A stretch of DNA of 64,000 bases from Porodaedalea pini. Lineage: Eukaryota > Basidiomycota > Agaricomycetes > Hymenochaetales > Hymenochaetaceae. The notes beneath the pieces were generated by a model. The model made no database searches and was not told where the DNA came from. It worked only from the letters and a program-made list of their open reading frames with translations. This document shows positions 21,193-34,524 of the stretch, in pieces; the first letter of the stretch is position 1; each line of letters starts with the position of its first letter. The position numbers and the translations under genes are program-made. The stretch covers positions 1 to 64,000 of the forward strand of contig NBAY01000126.1 of NCBI GenBank assembly GCA_002794775.1, given 5' to 3'.

Positions 21193-22471
21193 TTAGTTAG
21201 CGGTCGCTGTTGGGATGGCCACTACGCGTTCGAAGGCACGACGTCTCTTGAGTGGGGAGACGCTGACGGTCGGGACGGTGGCGCAGTTGCTCGAGCTCGC
21301 TGCAGGGTGCGCCGAAGGCGTGGGATTCACGCCCTGGTACCACGTCGACGTGCCATATACACCCATCGGCTCGTCATCGTCTCCGTCGCAGCTCTCGAAC
21401 ACGCCGGAATCGTAATTCGCAGGCATGTTCCAGTAGCAACCCATCACATCGTAGATGTGTTGACAGTTGCGCGCAGCATTGGGACCCGTGCACGCGCGGA
21501 AGCAGAACTCGGTGTCAGAGATGAAGGACGTCCATTCGTGGTATTGGAGGTTCGCGCCGAATGTGTTGCCGTAGACGAGTCCGCCGACGGGGTTGCCGTT
21601 CCCGTCTGCGCCGTGCGGGTCGAGCTCTCCGCCCGCGTCGCCTGAGGGGATGTTGATCTTCGTAAAGTCGCCCACGCCGGTCACCTGCACGTAGTCTGGC
21701 GTCTTGACGAAATGCACGCCTTGGAGAGCGCCATTCGGGATCGTGCGCGCGCCGCGCCCGGACTTCGTGCACCAGGCGACCTCGACGCGTTCGGTGTCGC
21801 CGATCGTGCCTTCACTCGGTGGAGCCCAGAGACAGAAGTCATCGACGTCGTTGAGCCATACGGTCTGGCAATTTGAGTCTTGCGAGGTCCCCGTGCCGCA
21901 GCTATTGTAGCCCGACTGGCCGGACTCGGACTGCTGAGGGAGCGCGCTGATGTGGTAGCCCGTGTTCCAGACCTGATTTGGGTTTCCGTTGGTGCACGTC
22001 CATATCTGAGGCAGGTTCCCATCGGTTAGGGAGCCGTCGGTGAGGTCAACGCATTTGCCGTGGTTCGTCCATGAGAGGCTATATTATAATCAGATGTCAA
22101 AGAAAAACAAAGAGAATATGAGAGACGTACCGGTAATCGCCGGTGTAATAAAATTGCTGGTTTGGGTCGCTATTCGTGCTGCAGTCCCAAATCTGGAGCT
22201 TCGTCCCGTCCGCGTCCTGTCCATCGATGACATCGAGGCATTTGGATTTGTTAAAGAGCTTGACGGAGCCGTCCTCAAACGTCCACTGCTGTGCATCGGC
22301 ACCCGTGCAGGACTGAATGGAGACTGTCGCACCGTTAGTGTTGCTCGCGGCGGTAAGGCACTTGCCAGCATTGTTCCCCGGTTCAATGAGCACGGGCGAG
22401 AGGTAGGCGGGTGTCTGCGCGCTGACGGCGGCGACGAGGAGAGAGGTAAGGATGAACTTGACGGAGATCAT
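21193..22471 (-). CDS. Secreted ricin-B-type (beta-trefoil) lectin fused to a Cys-rich basidiomycete domain
   Basis: Two exons (22471-22131, 22078-21193) give 408 aa. The start MISVKFILTSLLVAAVSAQT is a clear signal peptide. Residues ~25-150 form a carbohydrate-binding beta-trefoil with QxW-type repeats (GKCLTAAS..., DAQQWTFEDGSVKL, KCLDVIDGQDADGTKLQIW, GKCVDLTDGSL...). The remaining ~250 residues are a second, Cys-containing region (WLNDVDDFCLWAPP, EVAWCTKSGRGARTIPNG, FCFRACTGPNAARNCQHIY, GCYWNMPANYDSGVFESC). I recall this arrangement from basidiomycete proteins annotated as macrophage-activating glycoprotein-like. It ends in a Ser/Thr-rich tail. A role in binding extracellular glycans is inferred from the lectin part. 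No toxin catalytic chain is present. Confidence 0.85.
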
Positions 22472-22570
22472 GGCGGCGGGTGGTGAAAAGAACGTGGTGA
22501 GTATGGGTATAGATGAGAGGGAGATGAAGGATGCGGAAGAGATGCACGAGGGACGGGTACGCTCTCTGCA

Positions 22571-22583
22571 AGATAATTTAAAG
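22571..22583 (-). promoter_or_regulatory. Possible TATA-like element of the lectin gene
   Basis: CCTTTAAATTATC lies about 100 bp upstream of the ATG at 22471 in an otherwise GC-rich stretch. Position and composition fit a core promoter element, but this is only a sequence match. Confidence 0.35.
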
Positions 22584-22651
22584 GAATGGCTGACCGCTGC
22601 CGGCTGACGGCTCGGGAGCGGAAGACGCGTGCAAACGTGCATCAATTCCAA

Positions 22652-24555
22652 ATGGGGAAGAGCGCCCGTTGTGGGCGCGTGCCGTGAGGTTCGGCTATCC
22701 TCGTGACCTCATTCTTTATTGCTTGGCGGCGGACATTTTCGACCGTCGGCCGCGACGTAAAATAATATTAATGCAAAAACAAGGGCGCAGAAAATAGTTA
22801 TAAATGTACGCTGCTCTTCATGGTTCTTATAAGACTTGATTCAAGCTCTTTTCCCCACTTTCCGTTCATTTTGCTGCCAAAATTGGTCCTGCACAGTGAG
22901 AGCTGAGGAATCGCCACTTTCTTGTTATTTATCCGTGGATTCCGAACATATCAGCAGATGATGCGAGTTCGGCCGTACAGCAGCGACATTGGGCCAGGGT
23001 TGCATCATTAATTAATGCGCCTAGAACTTGAAGTACTTCGCAGCAACTTCAGAGCAAGGCCAGTAATGAACTGAAACATAATTGTCAGTTTGATCAAGTG
23101 ACGATACCGACGGAACAAACAAAAGTGTTCTGGGGGATGAAGCAGTCTGGAAGTCGCATTTATAAGTCAGATATTGAGCTGATTGCTTGATTATGATCCT
23201 GAAGTGTGAGGTGCTCAGAAAACAGCATATGATGCTCACATCGAGGGCCTCGGTACTTGCAAGCTCCGTCGGCCGTCATATAGAAGACCTGCCATCCTGT
23301 TTTTCCCCCATGGTCCATCCCTGGGGGCAAGGAAAGGAGGCGCGTTTCGGAGGGTCCTCGCCGGCTACATTCTGAGAAGACAACGTGCACATGTACATGT
23401 ACATAGCGTACATCGGCTCATGAATTTAGTTCGAAGGAATCGTCATGTGTCAATTCTTATTCAATGAGATTCTCAAACATGGTCCGAATTTCTAATAAAA
23501 GGATCAAACGAATATCAGTGAAACAAGACACGCAAACGCCGATGAATTGACCGAGGATTGCGGAGGTGGACGCAATGGGCCAGGGACTCTAACCGTGTGG
23601 AAATAGCCATGTTCGTTTAGTGTCAAAAGGAAATAGACATTCCTGACCTCTGGAATCCTCAATACAGTGGTTTTAATGAACATATGGACTGAACTGGGAA
23701 GTACTAGGGTGCAGATCTTCGGCATACATGTTAGATGAGACATCAAGGTTGGGGCGTCCGTAAGACTGCTACTGTTGGGTACAGCAGTTCAATGAATCCT
23801 TGCAGACTTCGGTAGAAATTAGCCTAGATAAATTAGCTTGAGCCCAAATGTTCTGAAAAGCACGAGGGACCGCCCTTAGGATTTGAGAATGCGCACTCAA
23901 CAAATGATTAATCGCAGCTATCATCGCAAAGAAGCGAGACGACGGAGTGTTCTCAAGTAACGATCACTCTGAAGCGCTATTATGTTGGGAAGCCTGACCC
24001 AGTGGAAAGATCACTTTGTATGTTCGCTATCCTGCCATGAACAGTATCCGGAAGAGACGCGACGCGTGTAAAGAAGCGTGGTTACCGACAGTCCTGGACT
24101 TGATTGAAGATGAGCGGCGCTAGAGGTAGCAATTCAGCGGAAGAGACAAGGTAGCACCGTGTATGACATATTACCTCCCTGCATTGATAGCCCTAGGGTA
24201 GAGAATCGGCGTCGGAGTTGCTCTTGTATTATATTAGATCCAGCCTGCCAGAGAGCACGTATACTAAAGCTTTCCTAACTATTATTTTGCCGCTCTTGTA
24301 GACCGATACTCTGGAAGTAAATTACCAGAGGCCTTGAGGAGGGCATTGGGCCATTGGACCATGGCAACTTATAAAGGGTTGTAGGCGCGGGAATCGAGTA
24401 CCCGGAGTAGATTATCTCAAACCATTTATAGTCAGTGGACCCTTATGCACTGCAGCCGCCAACAGCCGGCAGCGCGATTAAAAAAGAAAGGTTACCGGTT
24501 TTCTTCCTTTCCACCAACTTCCACCTGTTCGCTGCGCTCAGCGTCGACGACGGTG
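22652..24555. other. Gene-poor stretch of 1.9 kb
   Basis: Only frames below 90 codons occur, with no recognisable motifs, no terminal repeats and no tRNA-like box. It is flanked by divergently transcribed genes (lectin minus, phosphatase plus), so it may hold two promoters and non-coding transcripts. Confidence 0.45.
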
Positions 24556-26877
24556 ATGAGCATGTCGACCGATGTACCGGACCTCACAGCAATATTAGAT
24601 GACCTCTTCATTGGAAAGTGAGTCTTGAAAGATGCGGCAAAAGAGGCAGTGACTGACCACAAACCCTTATCACATTTAGCTTAGCAGCTGCAAAAACGCT
24701 GCGCGAGCACCCCGAGCTGGGCATTACACACGTTCTTTCCGTGTGTCCAGAGTACCCCGAGGCTGAGGCGGCGCGTGAAGGCGTAGGAGCTGCAGGCGAC
24801 GCGTCTTGTCCAACGGTTGAACATCCGCGGCATCGCTGCGTGCCGATCCAGGACTCGGAGTACGAAGATGTCCTTGTTCATCTACCATCGGCAGTCGCTT
24901 TCATCAAGGATGCTCTCGAGCCCTTGCGAGCATCGTTATCGCAAGAACTTGCCTGTGGAGAGTGCGATGGTCAGCAGACCGGGACTGAAAAGAGGGGTAG
25001 AGAATTGGGGGGCGAACTAACGGCGCAAGAAGACTCGAGTATTGCTTCTGTGCAGAAGCATAAGGTTCTTGTTCATTGCGTCATGGGAATTTCGCGTTCT
25101 ACGACAGTCGTCTGCGCCTATTGTGAGTTTCCTTTCATCATAGCCATTTGCTGTCACTCATAATGAAGGATTACTTTTAATTCAACAAGTGATGGCGACA
25201 CGCCAGCTGTCTTTTCCAGCTGCACTCATGTTTGTACGAAAACGTATGTCTTTTTATGCTAGTCTACTTAAGACGACCGTTATTGACTGCTGTTGCTATA
25301 AGGTCGACCACAGGTACACCCAAATTTTGGCTTTCGTCGTCAACTTCAGATTTTCGGCGACTGCAATTATTTTGCCAATTATCCAGCACAGGTCCGAACT
25401 CACCCAGCTTATGCAGCTTGGCAGCGCAAGAAGAAACGCGAAGTAGCCAGGTACCTGACACGAGTCGGAGACGTCGTTGAGATAAAACTGGACGACGAGA
25501 AGGAGGCGACGTTATCACTTACAGAGTACGCCTTCGACCTTCTGCCTTCTGTGTGAATAAAAACCTCTGACCCCTGCTTATTCCAAGTGACTTCCCGACT
25601 GACCCCTTTGAGGCCTCGTCGCTTCTCAGTGAAGTGGAAGTCACTCATTTACTCACCATCTCTCCCGCTTCACTGCCCTCTTTGACACCTGCTCCTTCTC
25701 CTGCAAGATGTGCTCGTCGACCGTCAGGGTTGACAAGTCCTCCTTTGAGTACAGCGTGGAGCTTGAGTTCGTCTCCTGACTCGACTGTCTCCAGCCCACT
25801 CTCTTCTCGCTCGTCATCATTCTCATACGTATCCCGACTGTCATCACCCATGTCAGGGCCTTCAACGGCTGCAACTTCTGTCAACTCTCTCTCGTCGTTA
25901 CTCGGTCCGTCAAAACTGAGATGGGAAGCCTCTTCCTCGTCCTCAGACTCAGAAGATGACTTCTGTGGCGAGCCCGATTACCTTACTTTAGCAGGAGTAG
26001 AACACTATCACCTTGCTCTTGCGGACTCGGATCCAAGTGATCTACTGATCCGTTTGAGCGAGGCGTCTTCTTTTATCCAGCGCTCTCTGTGTGATAATAG
26101 AGTTGTCAGCTCAGACTCAGGTTCGGAGTCCGATCAGGACTTGAACATAAAGGATAGGAATTTCGAATTGCAGAAGCGTGTCTTAATCCACTGCACGACA
26201 GAATCGCGGGCGTGTGCCGTAGTATGTGCTTACCTCATGTCCTGCAAGGGACTGATGCCTTCACAAGCGTATGGTGTCCTTGAAAAAGGTACGCAGAACT
26301 CGTTATTCTCGGGTTTGTTATGTATCTTATACCCTTTACTTTGTTTTATTTCTGTCTAGCGCTTCCGCTCTTCAACCCAACAAAATCCTTCATTACGCAG
26401 CTCGAACTCTTTCATGATTGCGATTATAATCCCACGCCTGACCATCCTCTCGTGCGCTCTTGGCTGTCTGGCGAGTCCAAGCCGGCGCTCTCTGGTTCCT
26501 CGTCGTTGTCCACTAGTTCATCGCTGAAGTCGAGTCGATCACGAGGGGCGCATTGGAAAGTTGAATCTGATACCGAAGCTGACACGGACTCAGTGTCGCT
26601 GCGCCGGAAGCTCGGGACGCCGATGCGTTGTGGCTCATTCTCGAATTCTGTTCCGAATCCAGACGCGGGCGGTCATGTTGGGGAAGGACAGACTAGCAAC
26701 TCGGCGCTCAATGTACCCGCACCACGTTCGGCGGGGGCTGGTGTGAATGTTGAGGCTTTGCTGCAGCGTTGCGAGGGCGTGGGAGATCCGCAGTTCGCGT
26801 TTGACGTTGAGGCGTTTCGCGGGGCGCTGCGCGGGATCGCGGCGGACGCGAAGACAAAGACAGAACGTCGTACTTAG
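24556..26877 (+). CDS. Tandem dual-specificity phosphatase; second domain degenerate
   Basis: Six exons (24556-24617, 24680-25122, 25190-25243, 25303-25552, 25588-26288, 26360-26877) join in frame to 675 aa. Domain 1 (residues 1-~240) has DDLFIGNLAAAKTL, ITHVLSVCPEYP and the signature HCVMGISRS, i.e. HC-x5-R, then LMATRQLSFPAAL and VHPNFGFRRQLQIF. These are complete hallmarks of a DSP. A Ser/Pro-rich linker leads to domain 2, which keeps the fold signs (LIHCTTESRACAVVCAYLM, FNPTKSFITQLELF). Its loop reads HC-TTES-R, one residue short of C-x5-R, so it is probably a pseudophosphatase. Joining the two halves needs a very short 35-nt intron (25553-25587). Without it the first gene would end at 25556 with 270 aa. 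The C-terminus is Ser-rich and probably disordered. Confidence 0.82.
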
Positions 26878-27354
26878 GGAGTACGTCTTTTAAATGCCTC
26901 CAGATGCCACTACTGTTGTTGAGTGGGCAATTGCGCGACTTTGAGCTTGGAGTTCATGTTGTGTTCTGCTCTTATATACCGTTTGTTTCTTGGTCTTTTC
27001 CCTGCATTTCGTCGTTGGTGTTAAACCTCGTTATATCCCACCCTATCTACTTTCTCTATCCTCTGTCTATCTATATACTCGCCTGAATATACCGGCTTTA
27101 GTGTTCCAATAGCTGAGACACATAGGAAGGTGGTGGGCTGTCGATTGCCATGGGGAATGGTGATCAAGGAACAACGCAACGAGTTGCGGCTTCAGCTGGT
27201 TGGAGAAATGGATTGTGGTCGCAAATATGAAGGTTTTGTTGTGCCATCTTAGCAATAAATAAACAAACAAGCTGATGAATAGAACGACATTTCAACAACA
27301 GTTCAATACATGGGACGTACAAATACCCTGTTCCAGTGACAGTGAGGTTTTCAT
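26878..27354. other. Convergent intergenic region
   Basis: 3' flanks of the phosphatase (plus) and an F-box gene (minus). A pyrimidine-rich AT-rich stretch around 26960-27090 is compatible with transcript termination. No gene is seen. Confidence 0.45.
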
Positions 27355-28947
27355 CTACCAGGATCGCCGTCCCCCAAAACTCCGTGCAGACCGCAAGGAG
27401 TCCAGCGTGTACGTGCCGCTCCTCAATTGTGAGCACCGCTCAAACTCGAAATTGATATCAATATTATTCGTGGTCTGGAAGAACTCGTGGAGGGAAGATA
27501 TTGTATTATTCCCCATCCTCTTGCAATCATGGAAGCGGATATGGCGAAGCGAGGAAGCCTTAAAGGCCTCTGGATTATGGCCCGATGTCAAAAATTTCAA
27601 CTTTTTGTCGGTGGCGAATGACAGGGTTTCAAGGCCTCGCGGTAGCAACCTTAAGACAGCGTCAAAGTCAATGTTGCCTGGTTGCTCATCGTGAGTCACG
27701 TTAGTCAGAATCTGTAGCTTGAGGTCACGGATCAGCGGGCTGGCATGTAGAATGCGAAAAGATGCAGCTAAATTCGTATCATCGGCATCTCCGGGAAAGT
27801 CGATACTGTCGTATGTCGAAAGTTGCAGTTTGGTGATGCCAGAGAGGCGGATCTTTTCAGCGAGGAATTCAATTAAACGGGGAGACATGCGAGGCCCGAA
27901 TGAAATCCCGAACGAATCAAGGCATGGGAGAGGAGCCGAGCACAGCGTACTCACTCCGCCAATCATTGGCGAACATCCGTTAACGGAGAAAGTAAGTCGT
28001 TGAAGCAGATTAGCTGATGATAGAAACTCCAATAAGTCCTCGGGATGGAATGCTCCAGAGAGTGCGAGGAAGCACCGAACCAGGCTTCTTCCTAACATAG
28101 GTAGCGGTATGAAGTTGACGTATACTTCACGAAGCGCTGGCATCTTCCATGAACCATAGAAATGTATGGGATAGGCAGAAACAAAGATGTGAAGAGTGTG
28201 CAGGGTAGGGAACCGAGAGCCACCCGTATATATCTGAACCTCCTTTGCAACGGAGTATGTGAGGTCCGAAAATTGTAGGTTGTCAAGGCGATGGCTCAAC
28301 GAGAGGATGTTCTTTGACGATTCAGCAAGGCCAATGCCATCGCGTTCGTGTCCTCCATCTATATGGCCTTCCAGCGGAAGGACACCACTACGGTCCGCGG
28401 CGGCCGTGATACGCTCGGGAGCCCAATTCGAGCATAGTGGAAACTTTGCCCACGTTTTCTTCGATAATAACATCGCTGCCCTGAAGTGTTTACAGACATG
28501 CGACAGTGTCACCGCGCATTCGGACTTCGTGGCAGCATGGAACAGTATTTCCGAGAGCAGCTCGTCCGGAAGCCGACCTAGACCATAATTGAGGGCAATC
28601 TGATTGGTATGGTCTCTAAAGTCCTTCATCCTTTGTTCCATTGTTGTACAGAAATTATGAAGGGTGCGCAACATGTCCGTTGACATTGCATAGCCCTCTC
28701 TCATTTTCTTGATCGTTTTGAGCATGTCCTGTTCAACCGGGTTTTCGCTACACAATGATGAGATGTCAAAATTCACGTTCAGTATGCATTGAATAATTGG
28801 GCTGACCTTGCAGCAGAAAGAGAAACACATTCATTGTAAGCCACCCGAAATGTGTCCAATGATTGTTTCACCTTGGTAAGTGAAGCCTCACTCAAGTCGT
28901 TCTTTGGGTGGAGATTCTTTCGCGGCACGTCGTCCTTTTCGCTTCTG
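27355..28947 (-). CDS. F-box / leucine-rich-repeat protein
   Basis: Main exon 28747-27355, preceded by exon 28947-28807 (donor 28806, acceptor 28748; frame ...SLSAA|SENPVEQDMLK). A coiled N-terminal part precedes the F-box, RLPDELLSEILFHAATKSECAVTLSHVCKHFRAAML. About 350 residues with irregular leucine-rich repeats follow (LDNLQFSDL, FPTLHTLHIF, MPALREVYV, LLQRLTFSV, LETLSF). This is the common fungal F-box architecture; such proteins present substrates to SCF ubiquitin ligases. The true start is unclear. An ATG at 29018-29020 begins a 7-codon exon with a GT donor, but its phase does not match the next exon, so the 5' end is unresolved. Confidence 0.85.
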
Positions 28948-29500
28948 CTGAAGATTGTATCAGAATGTAATTAGAAAAGGGAAGACGCAGAGAGTGAACT
29001 TGCATGTTTGAGGTCATCATGGATGAGGAAAAAGGAGCAGCGTGAGATCGGTGCTCCGAGCCACGTCACTTGACTTGATATCACGCAAAAGTATTATTCA
29101 ACATTAATATTCACAATATTAATATTAATCTTATCTTAATACAGCTGGGTACAAAAATTCAGGAAGTCACGTGAAGATTACATGACAATGACGACGGCCA
29201 CTTTCAACACAGCCACTTTTAGTCAGCGCTCCAAAAGGTAAATCCACCCCTCCTGCCGCTTCAGGCAGTCCTGCAAATCACAAAAAAATAAACCCTCAAA
29301 GCGGCAACTCACAGATCGCTGAAAGCGGCAACTTACAAATCGCTCAAAGCGGTAACTCCAACAAACCCTCAAAGCGGCAGCATGCTAATCATCCACACAC
29401 ACTTTCAGCTCAAACAATTCATTTCTCACTGGAACAAATTTGGAAAAATCATTTAAAAAACAAGTTTATTAACAAGTTATTATGCCATCTTCCTCATGAG
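28948..29500. other. Intergenic and transposon-relic sequence
   Basis: Contains the unresolved first exon of the F-box gene (near 29000-29020). An AT-rich patch with TTAATATT words lies at 29095-29140. A sequence at 29140-29175 (TACAGCTGGGT ... AAGTCACGTGA) resembles the left end of the TIR element at 29501. No gene is seen. Confidence 0.5.
29293..29390. repeat. Four imperfect copies of a ~25-bp direct repeat
   Basis: Units contain CTCAAAGCGGCAACT or a close variant (starts near 29296, 29322, 29346 and 29370), spaced 24-26 bp. Such arrays are common near transposon ends, but no element boundary is visible here. Confidence 0.6.
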
Positions 29501-29827
29501 TACAGGTGGGTGTAGCGGGTTAGTAAGTCACGTGAATTAGATAATGATCAGACCTGCCTTATGTGGTGTGGTGGATCATAGTTGTGACGTGTCGACCAAC
29601 ACACTCTTGGTACACCCAGAAAGTGTGTGTTGTTGGTGCAATGGTAATAATTTGCATATAACTTATACTGCATATATTGTGTTTTATTTTGTATCTAAAT
29701 TGCTATGTGAGCATCAAGCTCAGACTGCAAGGTCAATCTCACACAACCATGAACAACCACACCACATAAGGCAGGTCTGATCATTATCTAATTCACGTGA
29801 CTTACTAACCCGCTACACCCACCTGTA
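29501..29827. mobile_element. 327-bp non-autonomous TIR element (MITE-like) flanked by TA
   Basis: 72 bases at 29501-29572 are repeated perfectly in inverted orientation at 29756-29827, counting the terminal TA at each end. The repeat begins TACAGGTGGGTGTAGCGGGT. The centre has no open frame and holds a second, shorter hairpin around 29590-29637 (ACCAACACACT paired with AGTGTGTGTTGTTGGT). TA ends with CAG starts suggest a Tc1/mariner/pogo-type MITE using a TA target. Perfect identity of the arms suggests recent insertion or active gene conversion. Confidence 0.9.
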
Positions 29828-29859
29828 TTGGTGTATAAATTGCCACATCACATCAACTA

Positions 29860-29884
29860 CAGTCATTGACACCTCCTTGGGACA
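29860..29884 (+). repeat. Left TIR of the pogo-like element
   Basis: Matches the reverse complement of 34991-35015 at 22 of 25 positions and is preceded by TA. Confidence 0.85.
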
Positions 29885-30504
29885 CGTTCAGAGGTTGCCT
29901 CCTGCATGCTCTAAACACAACATTTTTTATATTTAAAAAATAGGGAATAGAACTAGATGAAAGCCGCTACACAAGCATTGAGAGTATAAATTTTCTTCTC
30001 AAATAATTAAAGAGATATGGCCCAAAGAAAATCAGTGGTTGTTTGTCACAATTATATCTCCTTGGGACACCATGTGACATTGTCACATTAATGCATACAC
30101 AGGAGTCAGTTCGACATCAAGCCTTCGTTCACACACACACCTTGCCAGCTCAAGCATACCAAAGACTCATACCTATCTTCCATCCGTCATATGCATCTTC
30201 ATTTCCACAAAAAGGAATGCACTGCCCTCTCCTCCATTTGATATAACCTTTAGATGACGACTCCCATGGTTGATCCTAGTGGCATGCAGCCCAAACCATC
30301 TGCTCGTTGATGATACAACCAATGACGATAACTCGTGCTTCACACATATGCTATCACTGTTGTTCTGGGAACTGAAGGATGTATGCATCTAGTGTGCACT
30401 GTGCACATTCCACCCCACGCCGATGGAGAAGCTCGGTCTCTTCTGTGGCAGCACCGTCCTTGTCAGATAGGCTCCTTTTGCATTATATGTGCCACGTTAT
30501 CTAA

Positions 30505-32157
<1,653 letters not shown>

Positions 32158-32220
32158 TTTCGTTGTGCCGTTCGAATGAGTTGATCGTACCATAAATGCT
32201 AGAAAGCGGTACATGCATTG

Positions 32221-34524
32221 TTAGTCGCTGTCAGAGTTGCTCTCAGAATCTATCTCTATTTCCTCTCCCGTCTCGTCACCCGACTCATTGTCCATTGCAT
32301 CACCCGCCATATCACCCACCACCTCTTTTACCTTTGAAGTAATACCAAACCTTTTGTATACCTCTGCCTTGATTGCCGTCTTTGTTTTGTCTCTTGTTGG
32401 CTTGCTGCGACGGTCTTTTGTTGGGATGCGATTAGTTTTCCATTGTTTCTTTTCCTCCTCCCATATTGCCGCATCCTTGATATGCTTGTCTATAATGTCC
32501 TTCCACTCTTTCTCTATCTGTTTGTCTGCCTCCTTTTTCTGTTTACTACTGTCCTGCTTCCTCATCCGTGCATCAACCTTCTTCTTCTTTGCATCATCTT
32601 GTTCTTTGAGCCACTTCCGGATCTTCTCGGAGGTAAGAATCTTTGCGAGCCCGTCATCTGCAACCGCTGAATTGTCTTTTGACTTCTTTTTCTCCTTCTG
32701 ATACAGTGCGACCTGAAGCTTTGAGTTGTGAAAGCTTGCGAGAGCAAGCTGCGCATTGGCTCCTTCAACAATCCTTTCGGCAATCTGGTTATGATGGCAA
32801 GCAAGCTCCAGATTTAGTGTGAGTTCCTTCATCTTTTCTGCTAGCTCATCCTTCGACATTGCCTCTGGATTTGGTGGCAATGTGATCAGGCTCCAATCTG
32901 GTTTAGCCAGCTGTAATGGGATCCTTTCAAAGACCGGTGGTGGAATAGTCTGAGAGGAGGTGAGCTTCTCTTTTGAGACAAGGAAACTGCTTGAGTCCGA
33001 CATCGCTAATGTCCCATACATGATCCGACCACGCTTTGTTGGTGTATACAGGTCTGGATTGATCAATACATCAAGAGGTGCAGGCATAATAATACCACTG
33101 CCATGAGAACTGGCGCATGGTTCACTTTGTGACAGAGGGAGATGGTTTGATCTATCGATATCAAAGCTCGTGGGTGGTTGATGGTGATAGACTGCCATGA
33201 TGCGGCGAACAGGTGATGGCATTGCTAATGGGAATGTAACCAAAGTGGATGTCGCCTCACTTGGCTTCATCTGCTCGGCAGTTATGACAGTGCAATCAAA
33301 TGGGTAGACTCCAGTTACACGAAAGGCTGAGCAAACAGTTTGCTCGTCGAAAGCCTCTAGGTAGGCCCTGCCAAATAATTCTAAGAAGTTGTCCTTGCTA
33401 ATGCTCCGTTTATTTTGTGTTTCAAAGTCATCAATTCTGTTCCTCCAGATACGTTTTAACTTTGCAAAACAGACAACATCGAGCCCCTGGAGTGCATGAG
33501 TGCAATGCGGTGGGTAGCAAATAATGATAACATTATGAGTGATAGCATGCTCAAGGAGCTCGAGGGAGTAGTGTGATGAATGTCCGTCAAGGAGAAGAAG
33601 TCGTTTGTGACCAGCAGCTCGCTCTCGTGTGGTAGGTTCAAAATAGTCAGCGAACCATTGCAGGGTTATGCCCTTTTCTGTCCATCCATTCTTGGATATA
33701 GTGATCCTAGGCAAGATCAGCAACAGAGTTGGCGAAAAGTGGTGAGCAACTTACAGTGCATCCGCAATGTTGTTCTGAGCCCATCTATTCATCAACCTCT
33801 TGCCTTTAAAAATCACTAATGGCTGTTCCGTCTTCCCTGCTGCACTAATAGCAATGACAGCTGTCACATTCTCTCTGTTTGCACCACCTGATTTTGCCTG
33901 AGACTTCCGACCTGTTCCAGCAACAACGACATGGCTGGCATCATTAGCCATGGGAAATCCACTCTTGTCCACACCATAGATATTTTCTGGATCAATATTT
34001 GGTGCATCAACTTCCTCCAAAGCGTCAAAATAACTGCAGACAGATGTTGGATTGAGGCCAGTATCTTTTTGTGTATCCCTAGGCTTGCTTCGGTATGTTT
34101 TTAGCCTCTCGTGATGACGGTCCATAAAATTCCAGCCCCAACTCTTCCCAACAGGCTTGGCATCCTTCCCAAGACGAGCCTCCAGTATCTTGTTTGCATG
34201 TTGGCTAATTTCCTCGATTGTTAATGGACAATTCTGCTCTGCCAAAATGAGAATGAGATGGATGAGCTGCTCCTCCTCCGCTGTAGTAAGGAGCTGCTTT
34301 AGTGTATTAAAACAATGCATTGACATTCCTCCTTCTGCTAGCCTGCCCAATGTGCTCTTTGTCACTCCTGGAAATAGGTTGGCAATATCTCGTAGTCCTC
34401 GACGGCCCTTTGCTGGTTTAAGCTGCTCAAGCTTATACACTTCAAGTGCCTGAGCCAAATTGGCAGCTTTTTCAATGGCCTTCTGCTGCTTCTGTCGAGC
34501 CTGAGATATGGCATGCTTGACCAT
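32221..34524 (-). CDS. Pogo-type DDE transposase
   Basis: Two exons (34524-33755 and 33706-32221) join in frame to 751 aa with no stop. The N-terminus has a helix-turn-helix-like DNA-binding region (RRGLRDIANLFPGVTKSTLGRLAEG) and a second one of CENP-B type (TAEEEQLIHLILILAEQNCPL). The DDE/DDD catalytic core is complete: GVDKSGFPM (first Asp), LLLLDGHSSHYS (second Asp) and QGLDVVCFAKLKRIWR (third acid). The C-terminal 250 residues are Lys/Glu-rich coiled coil ending in an acidic tail (DNESGDETGEEIEIDSESNSDSD). The uninterrupted frame and matching TIRs suggest an autonomous, possibly active element. Confidence 0.93.

Noticed and set aside
21193..22471. Ricin-like toxin
   Set aside because: Only the beta-trefoil lectin part is present. 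There is no ribosome-inactivating catalytic domain, and the second domain is a different Cys-rich region.
24180..24480. tRNA or snRNA gene in the gene-poor stretch
   Set aside because: No A/B-box pair or cloverleaf could be found by eye here or elsewhere in the window.
29293..29390. CRISPR-like array
   Set aside because: Only four degenerate ~25-bp units with no spacers, in a eukaryotic genome. It is an ordinary tandem repeat.
30128..30145. Short (CA)n tract as a microsatellite
   Set aside because: Only a few units; not worth a feature.
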